64,000 nt of DNA from an uncultured Burkholderiales bacterium (GTDB taxonomy: Bacteria; Pseudomonadota; Gammaproteobacteria; Burkholderiales; Burkholderiaceae_C), in the NCBI GenBank assembly GCA_903932865.1, contig CAIZHQ010000026.1, positions 62,001 to 126,000 of the forward strand, given 5' to 3'. Within the stretch, counting starts at the first letter, position 1, and each line of letters opens with the position of its first letter. The notes beneath the pieces were generated by a model. That model did no database searches. It had not been told where the DNA came from and saw nothing but the letters and a program-made list of their open reading frames with translations. Made by a program: the position numbers and the translations under genes. Shown here one piece after another: positions 45,713 through 54,136 of the stretch.

Positions 45713-46486
45713 ATGGAATACGCACCTCTTGGCTTGATTGGACTGCTGACTCCGCAGGCCAATACCACCGTTGAACCTGAAGCCTGGGCCTTGTTGCCCA
45801 CAGGCTATTCGCTCATCAATGGTCGCCTCGTCAGCCAGGCACCCAGTCTGAATCAGCGATTGCGGGATTACTTTGTCCAGCTTGAATCCAACTTGCTTCA
45901 ATTTGGCAATGCCCCCCTGTCAGTTCTGGCACTGGCCTGCACCGGCTCGTCCTATTTGATGGGCCGCGAACAAGAGTCGCAATGGGTGCACGCTTGGCAA
46001 GCGCGCCTGAACATCCCCGTCGTCACCGCCGGTATGGCCGTGGCCGCAGCCTTAAAGACATTGGGCGTTCGTCGACTGGATTTGCTCTCGCCTTACCCCA
46101 GCGACCTCACACAAGCGAGCATCGCCTATTGGGTGTCGCATGGTTTTGACATTGGCACGGTTCAGGCTGTGAACTCATCAGATCCCGGTTTTCATGCCAT
46201 TTACACCACCTCCAGTGAATCGGCCAACAACGCAGCCCAAGCTTTGAGCACATCGAGCGCTGACGCTGTCTTGATGCTGGGCACGGGCATGCCTAGCCTG
46301 AAAACGCTCTTGACTCAAGGCGATCGCACCGGCCCGCCATGGTTGTCGAGCATGCTGGCATTGATGTGGCAATCGGTCGCAGCCATACCCAACACCCCCA
46401 CAGAAGCATCTGACCTTCAAACTTGGCTGGATGCCGGGCACTGGGCTGACAGAGCTCAGGCCATGGGCATCGCCCGCACGGCATGA
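45713..46486 (+). CDS. Asp/Glu racemase-superfamily enzyme (maleate isomerase / arylmalonate decarboxylase-like)
   Basis: Enzyme of 257 residues. ATG 45713 (MEYAPLGLIGLL) has an upstream open frame that is not family-like. Cys76 lies in LALACTGSSYL, aligning with the first catalytic cysteine of maleate isomerase. The second position, normally SCxxMPSL, reads LGTGMPSLKTLL, so Gly190 replaces the second cysteine. Maleate isomerase needs both; arylmalonate decarboxylase keeps only the second. This protein has the opposite pattern and is unlikely to be a standard isomerase. It overlaps the FAD monooxygenase by four bases and is divergent from the molybdenum hydroxylase operon. Confidence 0.8.
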   Translation: MEYAPLGLIGLLTPQANTTVEPEAWALLPTGYSLINGRLVSQAPSLNQRLRDYFVQLESNLLQFGNAPLSVLALACTGSSYLMGREQESQWVHAWQARLNIPVVTAGMAVAAALKTLGVRRLDLLSPYPSDLTQASIAYWVSHGFDIGTVQAVNSSDPGFHAIYTTSSESANNAAQALSTSSADAVLMLGTGMPSLKTLLTQGDRTGPPWLSSMLALMWQSVAAIPNTPTEASDLQTWLDAGHWADRAQAMGIARTA

Positions 46487-47685
46487 ACATCCAACCCGTC
46501 GTCATTTCTGGTGCGGGCCCCGTCGGCCTGGTGTTGGCCATGCGGCTGGGCCACATGGGCATCGCTTGCACGGTGCTCGAATCAGCGCCCGAGTTGGTGC
46601 GCGGTTTGCGCGCCTCCACGTTTCATCCCCCCACGCTGGACATGCTGCAAGCGCATGGCATCACGGCCGGATTGATCGCAACGGGATTGATCGCCCCCAC
46701 CTGGCAAGTGCGGATGCACACGACGGGTCAGTATGCCGAATTTGACCTGTCGGTTTTGAAAGACGACACCGCGCACCCTTATCGCTTGCAATGTGAGCAA
46801 TGGCGCTTGTCTGAACTCCTGTTGGCGCACATCCAGGCGAATTTGCCGCATGTGCAGGTGCATTGGGGCAGTCCACTGATCGGTTTTACGCAAAATGAGC
46901 GCTCGGTCAAGGTGCAATACCAATCGCCGGACGGCCATCTGAGTCAGCTGGAGGCCTCATTTTTAGTGGGCGCTGATGGCGGCCACAGCACGGTGCGAAA
47001 AAAATTGAGCTTGGCATTCGATGGATTGACTTTCCCGGAGACCACCATCCTGGCCACCACCCGGTTTGCGTTCCATGAACATTTGCCAAGTCTTTCCTAT
47101 ATCAATTACTGCTGGAGCGAACGTGGCACTTTCAGTTTGCTGCGGCTGCGTGATGTATGGCGTGTGAGTTTGTATCCGGATGAGGGGGAAAGCATTGAAG
47201 AAGCCACTTCAGACGACGCAGTCCAAGAAAAGCTGCAGCGCATCTGGCCACGTGGCGAAGCCTACGACGTCCTGGAAATCCGACCGTATCGGATTCACCA
47301 GCGGGTGGTGAAACAATATGTCACCGGTCGAGTGGTTCTGGTCGGCGATGCCGCCCACCTCAACAGCCCCAGTGGCGGCATGGGCATGAACGGCGGCATC
47401 CACGATGCGTTCAACCTGAGCGAAAAATTAGGCGCCATACTGAACGGGAAATGCGGTCTTGAAGCTTTGGCTTTGTATGAGCGTCAACGCCGCCCGATCG
47501 CCATCTCGCATGTGCTGGGGCAATCGGGCCGCAACCGTGCGCGCATGCAAGAGCGGGACATGTCCAAACGCCAGGCCGCCATGGAAGAATTGCAACGCAA
47601 GGCCAGTGACCCTGTCCTGCACAAAGCCCATTTGCTCAACACCTCGATGATCACCGGCTTGCGCGAGTCTGCCGCCTTGACCTGA
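46483..47685 (+). CDS. FAD-dependent aromatic-type monooxygenase (class A)
   Basis: Flavoprotein hydroxylase of 400 residues. The FAD-binding GXGXXG motif is SGAGPVGLVLAMRLGHMG at the N-terminus, the second motif LVGADGGHSTVRK near residue 160, and the third RVVLVGDAAHLNSPSGGMGMNGGIHDA near 285. These mark class A monooxygenases such as hydroxybenzoate, 3-hydroxyphenylpropionate or 6-hydroxynicotinate hydroxylases. It overlaps the racemase-superfamily gene (ATGA). The neighbouring Bug protein on the other strand may import the substrate. Which aromatic it acts on is not clear. Confidence 0.88.
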   Translation: MNIQPVVISGAGPVGLVLAMRLGHMGIACTVLESAPELVRGLRASTFHPPTLDMLQAHGITAGLIATGLIAPTWQVRMHTTGQYAEFDLSVLKDDTAHPYRLQCEQWRLSELLLAHIQANLPHVQVHWGSPLIGFTQNERSVKVQYQSPDGHLSQLEASFLVGADGGHSTVRKKLSLAFDGLTFPETTILATTRFAFHEHLPSLSYINYCWSERGTFSLLRLRDVWRVSLYPDEGESIEEATSDDAVQEKLQRIWPRGEAYDVLEIRPYRIHQRVVKQYVTGRVVLVGDAAHLNSPSGGMGMNGGIHDAFNLSEKLGAILNGKCGLEALALYERQRRPIAISHVLGQSGRNRARMQERDMSKRQAAMEELQRKASDPVLHKAHLLNTSMITGLRESAALT

Positions 47686-47707
47686 ACCGCCAGGGCTCAT
47701 GCCCACA

Positions 47708-48730
47708 TCACTGCGCCTTGAGTTGACCGGCCGTGATCACCGGCCCCCATTTTTTGATCTCCTGCTCCAAAAAAGTCTGAAATTCGGGTTTGTCCAGCCC
47801 CAAAGGCTGCATGCCCAATTCGGCCAATTTGGTGCGCATTTCCGGCTGCGCCAAGACGCGCGCCATGTCACCGCGCAAACGCTCTTGCACCAGCAGGGGC
47901 GTTTTCGCAGGCACAGACAAGCCAAACCAGGCATCCCCAACGGCGCCGGGCACCGTTTCGGACAAGGTGGGCACTTGGGTGAATTCAGTGTCACGGTGAT
48001 GCCCCGTCACGGCCAGTGCTCGCACCCGCCCGCCCTTGATGTGGGGTGCTGATGCAATCAATGCATTGAACATGAAGTCAAGCTGCCCACCCATCAAATC
48101 ATTGAACGCCGGCCCCGATCCTTTGTAAGGAATATGAACCATCTGGATTTTTGCCAATTGCTTGAGCAATTCACCCGTCAAATTGCCCGCAGACCCCACG
48201 CCCGCAGAGCCATAGTTGATCTTGCCCGGCTGCAGTCGAATCATGTTCAACAAATCCTGAACATTTTTAGCGGGATGGTCCGCCCGAACGATCAAGGCAT
48301 TGGTGAACGTGCCGAACAAGTTGAGATGGACAAAATCGCTCAACGGCTTGTAGTTGGTGATCTGACCCATCAAAGGGCCCGTGGTCATGGCGGCACCATT
48401 GCTGAGCAAAACCGTATAGCCATCGGGTGTGGCCTTGGCAGCGATGTCTGTGCCCAAGACCGACCCATTGCCGCCTCGGTTGTCCACCACAATCGGTTGC
48501 CCCAAAGCCAAACCAAGCCGCTCCGACAGCAAACGGGCCACCATGTCGGCAGAACCGCCGGCCGCAAAAGGCACAATGAATTTGATGGGTTTTTGCGGGT
48601 ACGCCGTTTGAGCAGCCAGACTGGCACCCCACCCGCCAGCCAGCAACAAGGTGCTTTGAAGCAAGCGGCGACGCGAGGCCGTGACGACTCCAGAAATCTC
48701 AGGGCATCCTTGCTGAGTTTGTCTTTCCAT
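47708..48730 (-). CDS. Bug-family TTT substrate-binding protein
   Basis: Periplasmic binding protein of 340 residues. ATG 48730 (MERQTQQGCP) leads into a twin-arginine-like/signal segment (SRRRLLQSTLLLAGGWGASLAAQT). Family segments follow: YPQKPIKFIVPFAAGGSADMV, VDNRGGNGSVLGTDIAA, PDGYTVLLSNGAA and IPYKGSGPAFNDLMGG. It converges on the FAD monooxygenase gene with 22 bases between. No TctAB here. It is the third of four Bug genes in the window. Confidence 0.92.
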   Translation of the reverse strand: MERQTQQGCPEISGVVTASRRRLLQSTLLLAGGWGASLAAQTAYPQKPIKFIVPFAAGGSADMVARLLSERLGLALGQPIVVDNRGGNGSVLGTDIAAKATPDGYTVLLSNGAAMTTGPLMGQITNYKPLSDFVHLNLFGTFTNALIVRADHPAKNVQDLLNMIRLQPGKINYGSAGVGSAGNLTGELLKQLAKIQMVHIPYKGSGPAFNDLMGGQLDFMFNALIASAPHIKGGRVRALAVTGHHRDTEFTQVPTLSETVPGAVGDAWFGLSVPAKTPLLVQERLRGDMARVLAQPEMRTKLAELGMQPLGLDKPEFQTFLEQEIKKWGPVITAGQLKAQ

Positions 48731-48790
48731 GGCGTGCAGGCTGGTTTGAAAACGCAAATTCAAACACAAGGGCGAAGGTGGTGTCTACTT

Positions 48791-49873
48791 TCAGGCGACA
48801 TCCGGGGTGATCGCCCCACGCCGAATCTGGTCGCGCTCCAGGCTTTCGAACAGCGCCTTGAAGTTGCCTTCGCCAAAGCCTTCGTCGGCCTTGCGTTGGA
48901 TGAACTCAAAAAACACTGGGCCGAGCAGGGTTTGGCTGAAGATTTGCAGCAGCAGGCGCTTTTCGCCATTGGCCGTGGCGCCGTCCATCAAAATGCCGCG
49001 CGCCTGCAATTCGGCCACGGGTTCACCATGGCCCGGCAAACGTTCTTCGAGCATCTCGTAATAGATGTCGTTGGGCGCGGTCATGAGCGGGATGCCCGCC
49101 ATCTGCAGCGCGTCCACGCTTTTCAAAATGTCGTCGGTCAGCAGCGCAATGTGCTGGATGCCCTCGCCGTTGAACTGCATCAAAAACTCTTCGATCTGGC
49201 CGCCGGTCTTGCCAGACTCTTCATTCAGCGGGATGCGGATCATGCCGTCCGGGGCCATCATGGCCTGGCTGGTCAAGCCGGTGTGTTTGCCCTGGATGTC
49301 GAAGTAGCGTATCTCGCGGAAGTTGAAGAGCTTTTCGTAAAAGCCACTCCAGTAGGCCATGCGCCCTTTGTAAACGTTGTGCGTCATGTGGTCGATGAGC
49401 CTTAGGCCGTGGCCGGGTGGGTGGCGGTCCACGCCCTCGATGAATTCGAAGTCGATGTCGTAGATGCTTTTGCCGTCTTCAAAGCGGTCGATCAAATACA
49501 AGGGCGCGCCGCCAATGCCTTTGATGGCGGGCAGGCGCAACTCCATCGGGCCGGTGGGGATGTCGACCGGCTGCGCACCGAGTGCAAGGGCACGCTCATA
49601 CGCCTTGTGCGAGTCCTTTACCCGAAACGCCAGCGCACAGGCGCAAGGCCCGTGTTCCGACGCGAAGTAGCCCGCCAGGCTTTTGGGCTCGCGGTTGACG
49701 ATGAAGTTGATGTCACCTTGGCGGTAAAGCACCACGTCTTTGGAGCGGTGATGGGCCACGAGCGAGAAGCCCATCTGCTCGAACAGCGGCTCAAGGGTGT
49801 TGGGGGTTGGGGATGCGAACTCGACGAACTCGAAGCCGCACAGGCCCATGGGGTTGTCAAACACATCGGTCAT
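48791..49873 (-). CDS. hppD: 4-hydroxyphenylpyruvate dioxygenase
   Basis: Non-haem iron dioxygenase of 360 residues making homogentisate from 4-hydroxyphenylpyruvate in tyrosine breakdown. ATG 49873 (MTDVFDNP) is the normal start; the frame extends further but is not family-like. Iron ligands are visible: His in LIDHMTHNV, His in [12 protein letters not shown] and Glu in [11 protein letters not shown] near the C-terminus. Two glyoxalase-type domains are complete. No hmgA/fahA neighbours are present. A decayed copy of an internal piece of this gene lies at 50716-50825. Confidence 0.95.
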   Translation of the reverse strand: MTDVFDNPMGLCGFEFVEFASPTPNTLEPLFEQMGFSLVAHHRSKDVVLYRQGDINFIVNREPKSLAGYFASEHGPCACALAFRVKDSHKAYERALALGAQPVDIPTGPMELRLPAIKGIGGAPLYLIDRFEDGKSIYDIDFEFIEGVDRHPPGHGLRLIDHMTHNVYKGRMAYWSGFYEKLFNFREIRYFDIQGKHTGLTSQAMMAPDGMIRIPLNEESGKTGGQIEEFLMQFNGEGIQHIALLTDDILKSVDALQMAGIPLMTAPNDIYYEMLEERLPGHGEPVAELQARGILMDGATANGEKRLLLQIFSQTLLGPVFFEFIQRKADEGFGEGNFKALFESLERDQIRRGAITPDVA

Positions 49874-50180
49874 GAAAATCTCCAGCAGTGAACGGGGCCA
49901 CGCTGCAAGGTGAGCGCGGCCCGAATTGATATCGGTCAAACGAAACGGGGGGTGTTTAAAAACCCTGCGGCGGTGCGCAGGGTTTGCCCCGCGTGCTGCG
50001 GGCGAGGTGTATACCGAAAATCAATACCTGGATGGACATGGGGATTGATGTTGACTATTTTAATCAAGGGTGTCAAGTTTGACGCATTAAAGGCATCGGT
50101 TTGTGGTGATGACTGTTAATTTATTAAGGGAAATAATTTTGATTTAGAATTTTGTTGTTAAAACAAACCTTTTTTTAATC
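49874..50180. other. 307-base spacer between hppD and the lipoprotein gene
   Basis: No gene seen. The right half (50040-50180) is strongly AT-rich and likely holds the lipoprotein promoter; an extended -10-like TGATTTAGAAT is at about 50140-50150. The left part probably contains the hppD promoter. A hairpin with a T-run on the minus strand lies at 49960-49985. Confidence 0.5.
49960..49985 (-). terminator. Hairpin with minus-strand T-run upstream of hppD
   Basis: AAACCCTGCG (49960-49969) and CGCAGGGTTT (49976-49985) are exact reverse complements with loop GCGGTG. On the minus strand the stem ends in GGGTTTTTAAAC. It could stop transcription coming from genes to the right before hppD. Confidence 0.5.
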
Positions 50181-50495
50181 ATGAAAAAAATCATCGCTCT
50201 TTTGCTTGTCACCGCTTTGGCAGGCTGCGCAACACCCACTGTTGTGGAAACCCGCAAAACTGGTGACTCGTCGCTGTCATGCGAACAAATTAAGACGGAG
50301 ATATCCGAAGCTGAACGCTTTGAGCGAGAAGCGCGTAAAGAACGGACAGTAACAGGCACAAACGTTGCTGCTGCGATTCTCTTTTGGCCAGCGCTTTTGG
50401 GAACTTATTCAAATACTGAACAAGCCATCAACGCAGCACGCGAACGTAAAGAGAATCTGTTCAAGTTGGCGCAAAACATCAATTGCAAACTTTGA
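50181..50495 (+). CDS. Small lipoprotein, function unknown
   Basis: Predicted outer- or inner-membrane lipoprotein of 104 residues. The signal MKKIIALLLVTALAGC ends in a lipobox LAGC with the lipidated cysteine at 16. A charged helical stretch (CEQIKTEISEAERFEREARKERT) and a short hydrophobic segment (TNVAAAILFWPALLGTY) follow, then a second helix ending in a Cys (NINCKL). I do not recognise a named family. It is isolated, with an AT-rich upstream region, and is followed by degenerate gene fragments. Confidence 0.75.
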   Translation: MKKIIALLLVTALAGCATPTVVETRKTGDSSLSCEQIKTEISEAERFEREARKERTVTGTNVAAAILFWPALLGTYSNTEQAINAARERKENLFKLAQNINCKL

Positions 50496-50541
50496 AACAA
50501 CAAGGCAACGCCAAGATCCTCTGACGCACCATCAGCGCCAG

Positions 50542-50561
50542 CCAAGCCAAGCTTGGCTTGG
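50542..50561. repeat. Perfect 20-base palindrome centred on AAGCTT
   Basis: CCAAGCCAAGCTTGGCTTGG is self-complementary with no loop. It lies 47 bases after the lipoprotein stop and just before the decayed CoA-transferase tail. It may act as a hairpin end for the lipoprotein transcript; no T-tract follows. Confidence 0.45.
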
Positions 50562-50571
50562 TGCGAGTGGA

Positions 50572-50697
50572 TCAAGCCACGGCCTTGCTGGCCTTCAGTT
50601 GTGCGATTTCATCCAGCCTCAAACCCAACCCAATAGCAACTCGTTGGTGTTATCGCCCTGTGTGGGCGACTACTTGTGGTGAACGCCCAAGCCATAC
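50572..50697 (-). pseudogene. Decayed 3' end of a CaiB/BaiF-type CoA-transferase gene
   Basis: Read on the minus strand the sequence gives LGVHHK, a stop, SPTQGDNTNELLLG, then after a frameshift LGLRLDEIAQLKASKAVA and a stop. This matches the last 40 residues of the intact CoA-transferase ending at 51909 (LGVRHQPPHQGENTDELLQG, RLRSLKAVA). The in-frame stop and frame change show it is not functional. Confidence 0.7.
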
Positions 50698-50715
50698 GCG
50701 TCTACGCCGTGTAGG

Positions 50716-50825
50716 TGCCCTGGATATCGAATTAGCGGATTTCGCGGAAGTTAAAAAGTTTTTCGCAAAACCGCTCTATCAAGCCATGCGCCCTTTGTAG
50801 ACGCTGTGCGTCATGTGGTCGATGG
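50716..50825 (-). pseudogene. Decayed internal fragment of hppD
   Basis: Positions 50716-50825 align without gaps to 49288-49397 inside hppD, with about 90 of 110 bases alike, including a shared run around GCCATGCGCCCTTTGTA. The fragment corresponds roughly to residues 159-195 of the dioxygenase and has no start or end. It sits next to the CoA-transferase remnant, on the same strand. Confidence 0.8.
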
Positions 50826-50866
50826 CCGTTGCTTACGTCACGGGTGTCAAGCGACGACAGACATCT

Positions 50867-51847
50867 TTACTGCGGCTCGATGCCCACTTTCTTGACCAGC
50901 GCGGCAAAGCGCTCCATTTCACTGCGGAAGATGCGCTGAGCGTGCTCGGGCGTGCTGATGGCGATCGTGTTGCCTTGCTTGGCCATGGTTTCCTTGACGG
51001 CCGGGTCGTTGAAGGCCTGCACCAGGGCATCGTTGACCTTTTTCACAGTAGCAGCGCTCATGCCCTTGGGGCCAAGCACACCAAACCAGGCATCGATCAC
51101 GTAAGTGGGCAAGCCCTGTTCCACAAAAGTAGGAACGTCTGGCGCAGCGGCACTGCGCTTGTCGCCACACATGCCCACCGCCTTGAGCGCGCCACTCTTG
51201 ATGTGCTGTTGCACACTGGGCAAGGCCAACACTGCAAAGTCAATTTGACCTCCCAACAAGTCGGTGACCATGGGGCCCACGCCTTTGTAGGGGATGTGGC
51301 GTGCCTTGACACGGGCTTCGTCCACGAACATCTCGGCGGCCAAATGCAAGATCGTCCCTGTGCCGCCAGAGCCGAAGTTGTAACCATCCGGCTTGGCGCG
51401 CAGGGCGGCAATGAATTCACGGCTGTTGTTGGCGGGCATTTTTTGCGGGTTCGCCACCAACACCAGGGGCGTGGCCCCCAGCACCGCAATCGGTGTGAAA
51501 TCGCCGGGCATTTCAAAGGGCAGGTTTTTGATGACGCTGGGGAAGATCACCACGTTGTTGGACACCACCGACAAGGTCAAGCCATCGGGTGGGTTTTTGG
51601 CCATGGCCTGCAAACCAATCACACCACTGGCACCGGCTTGGTTTTCCACCACCACATTGGCGCCCATAGCCTTGCCAATAGCAGGTGCAGCGGCGCGGGT
51701 GATGGCGTCTACGCCCGAGCCTGTGGCGTTGGGCAAGATGAATTTGAGGGGGCGGTCGGCTTGTGCCCATGACAGACCCGGAAATGCCACCGTGGCGGCC
51801 GATGACAAAGCGGCCAATGCAGCGCGGCGTGTGAGGTTTTGTTTCAT
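50867..51847 (-). CDS. Bug-family TTT substrate-binding protein
   Basis: Periplasmic binding protein of 326 residues. The signal peptide (MKQNLTRRAALAALSSAATVAFPGLSWAQ, given in part: TRRAALAALSSAATV) contains a twin-arginine-like pair. Family segments are RPLKFILPNATGSGVDAITR, ENQAGASGVIGLQAM and IPYKGVGPMVTDLLGG. It is the last gene of the operon with the CoA-transferase and lyase genes, 61 bases downstream, so it probably imports their acid substrate. ATG 51847. Confidence 0.92.
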   Translation of the reverse strand: MKQNLTRRAALAALSSAATVAFPGLSWAQADRPLKFILPNATGSGVDAITRAAAPAIGKAMGANVVVENQAGASGVIGLQAMAKNPPDGLTLSVVSNNVVIFPSVIKNLPFEMPGDFTPIAVLGATPLVLVANPQKMPANNSREFIAALRAKPDGYNFGSGGTGTILHLAAEMFVDEARVKARHIPYKGVGPMVTDLLGGQIDFAVLALPSVQQHIKSGALKAVGMCGDKRSAAAPDVPTFVEQGLPTYVIDAWFGVLGPKGMSAATVKKVNDALVQAFNDPAVKETMAKQGNTIAISTPEHAQRIFRSEMERFAALVKKVGIEPQ

Positions 51848-51908
51848 GGTGTGTCTCTTTCTTTATTTGGGGGAGGTGAGGTAATTTACAACATGCGGCT
51901 GCGTTGAC

Positions 51909-53108
51909 TCAGGCCACGGCTTTGAGCGAGCGCAAGCGCTCGATCTCTTCATCACCCAGGCCCAAGCCTTGCAACAGTTCATCGGTATTTTCACCTTGAT
52001 GGGGCGGCTGGTGGCGCACACCCAGGCGTTGCCCGTCCATGGTGAAGGGAAAGAGCGCCGCACGGGCGGTCTGACCCGCTTTGGGGCCGTCGGTCAGGCG
52101 CACATCGGCCAGGCCACCGGTGGCGTTCAAGTGCGGGTCGTCAAACAACTCTTCGGGTTTGACGATGGGCGCAAAGGGCAGGCCGGCTTTTTCGAATATC
52201 GCGGTCAACTCGGCTGCGGTGTAGGCCTGAAGGCGGCTGCGCAGCTCGGGCATCATCACATCGCGCAACGACACGCGGGCGTTGTTGTCAGAGTAACGCG
52301 CATCGGCTTTCAGGTCGGCAAAACCCAACACGTCGCAAAAAGTGGCCCACTGCGCATCGCTCACAGCCGCCAAAAAGATCTGCTCGCCATTCTTGACCGT
52401 GAACACGTCGTACACCGCCCAGGCCGAGATGCGGTTGGGCATGGGCTCGGCAGCCTTGCCCGTGATGGCGTACTGCAGCATGTGCTGGCCCACCAAAAAC
52501 ACGTTGTTCTCGAACAGTGCCGACTGGATTTCTTGCCCGCGCCCGGTGATGCCGCGCTGGATCAGCGCGCCCAGCACGCCAATGGCACCGAACATGCCGC
52601 CCATGATGTCGTTCACGCTGGTGCCTGCACGCAGGGGATCGCCGGGGCGGCCCGTCATGTAGGCCAAGCCCCCCATCATCTGCACCACTTCGTCGAGCGC
52701 GGTGCGGTGGTCATACGGCCCGGGCAAAAAGCCTTTGAGGCTGGCGTAAATGATCTTGGGGTGGCGGGCCGACAGGCTGGCGTAGTCCAAGCCGTACTTG
52801 GCCATGGCGCCGGGCTTGAAGTTTTCAGCCACCACGTCGGCCGTGGCGCACAGGCGTCGCGCCATTTCGGCGCCTTCTGGGCTTTGCAGGTTGATCTGGA
52901 TGCTCTTCTTGTTGCGGTTGAACATCGGGAAAAAGCCCGCGCCCGAACCCAACAAGTGTCTTGTACGGTCGCCCTCCATGGGCTCAACCTTGATGACCTC
53001 GGCCCCCATGTCGGCCAGCACCATGCCGCAGGTGGGGCCCATGACCATGTGGGTGAACTCGACGACGCGCAGGCCTTCGAGCGGGAGTTTTTTGTCGTGC
53101 GTGTTCAT
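51909..53108 (-). CDS. CaiB/BaiF (family III) CoA-transferase
   Basis: CoA-transferase of 399 residues, moving CoA between carboxylic acids through aspartyl-CoA. ATG 53108 (MNTHDKKLPLEGLRVVEFTH) overlaps the stop of the lyase gene by four bases. Typical segments: GMVLADMGAEVIKVEPMEGD, FPMFNRNKKSIQINLQSPEG, VVAENFKPGAMAKYGLDY and the aspartate-containing DHRTALDEVVQMMGGLAYMTG. Preceded by an HMG-CoA-lyase-like gene, it likely activates a hydroxy-acid such as citramalate or a 3-hydroxy-3-methyl acid before cleavage; this is inference. Confidence 0.9.
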   Translation of the reverse strand: MNTHDKKLPLEGLRVVEFTHMVMGPTCGMVLADMGAEVIKVEPMEGDRTRHLLGSGAGFFPMFNRNKKSIQINLQSPEGAEMARRLCATADVVAENFKPGAMAKYGLDYASLSARHPKIIYASLKGFLPGPYDHRTALDEVVQMMGGLAYMTGRPGDPLRAGTSVNDIMGGMFGAIGVLGALIQRGITGRGQEIQSALFENNVFLVGQHMLQYAITGKAAEPMPNRISAWAVYDVFTVKNGEQIFLAAVSDAQWATFCDVLGFADLKADARYSDNNARVSLRDVMMPELRSRLQAYTAAELTAIFEKAGLPFAPIVKPEELFDDPHLNATGGLADVRLTDGPKAGQTARAALFPFTMDGQRLGVRHQPPHQGENTDELLQGLGLGDEEIERLRSLKAVA

Positions 53109-54049
53109 GCCGTCATTTCTGGCGTTGGCAAGGTCTTGGGCAAACCCGCCTGCGCGATCGAACCATGCAGACCTTCGCCTGCGAGCCACTGCGCCACCTG
53201 GGCGCGCAAAGCAAAAAGCCGCCCAATATCGATGCCGGTGTGGAGGCCCATGCTGGCCATCAGATAGGCCAAGTCTTCGGTCGCCACGTTGCCACTGGCT
53301 CCGGGCGCATGCGGACAGCCACCGATGCCCGCCAGACAGGCGTCAAACCGGGTCTCGCCCGCTTGCAAGGCGGCCATCACGTTGGTCAGCCCCAAGCCAC
53401 GGGTGTCGTGAAAGTGGCCGCAACCCAACTTGTCGCCCGCCACTTCGCGGGCTTTGGCAAACAGCTCACCCACCTGGCGCGGGTCGGCGTAGCCCACGGT
53501 GTCAGCCAAGCCCACGCGGTCCACGCCCAAAGCCACGACCGCCTGGAGCAATCGCAACACTTCATCGACGGTAACCCGCCCCTGAATCGTGCAACCGAAC
53601 GCGGTGCTCATGCCCACTTCAATGCGGATGTGAGAGCCCCGCGCTCGGCGGGCCTCCACCATGGCCCCAATCTCGGCCACCACCTCATCCGGCGCTTTGC
53701 GCAAATTGGCCAGGCTGTGTGCGTGGCTGGCTGATAAGGGCAGCAGCATCCAGTCGGCGCCGCTGTCCATGGCGCGCTCGGCCCCCTTCAGATTGGGTAC
53801 CAGCACCGACACGACCAGGCCCGGCAGGGTTTGGGCAAAGGCCACCAGCTCGGCGGTGTCGGCCAGTTGGGGCAGCAGTTTGGGCGGCACGAACGAGCCG
53901 ACTTCGATCTCGCGGATGCCCGCTTCGTAGGCGCCCTGAATCCACTGCAGTTTTTGAGCGGTGGGCAGGGTGCGGGCGATGCTTTGCAGCCCGTCACGCA
54001 GGCCCACTTCGCGGACCGTCACGCGTTCGGGCCAATGAAAAACCGTCAT
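53105..54049 (-). CDS. Hydroxymethylglutaryl-CoA lyase-like enzyme
   Basis: DRE-TIM lyase of 314 residues. ATG 54049 (MTVFHWPERVTVREVGLRDG) is used; a TTG six bases upstream is less likely. The metal/aldolase signature VREVGLRDGLQ, the catalytic cysteine loop GIGGCPHAPGASGNVATED and GHFHDTRGLGLTN are present. HMG-CoA lyase makes acetyl-CoA and acetoacetate; relatives cleave citramalyl-CoA or other 3-hydroxy-3-methyl-acyl-CoAs. It overlaps the CoA-transferase gene, which would supply its CoA ester, and is divergent from an aconitase-family gene. Confidence 0.88.
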   Translation of the reverse strand: MTVFHWPERVTVREVGLRDGLQSIARTLPTAQKLQWIQGAYEAGIREIEVGSFVPPKLLPQLADTAELVAFAQTLPGLVVSVLVPNLKGAERAMDSGADWMLLPLSASHAHSLANLRKAPDEVVAEIGAMVEARRARGSHIRIEVGMSTAFGCTIQGRVTVDEVLRLLQAVVALGVDRVGLADTVGYADPRQVGELFAKAREVAGDKLGCGHFHDTRGLGLTNVMAALQAGETRFDACLAGIGGCPHAPGASGNVATEDLAYLMASMGLHTGIDIGRLFALRAQVAQWLAGEGLHGSIAQAGLPKTLPTPEMTA

Positions 54050-54136
54050 GTCCAATGTCCTTTAAGGGGGATCGAGGAGTTTAATGGCTCGGATCGCTCA
54101 TAGAATTCAAATTGCCCTTTGACGCCGGGGTGAAGC

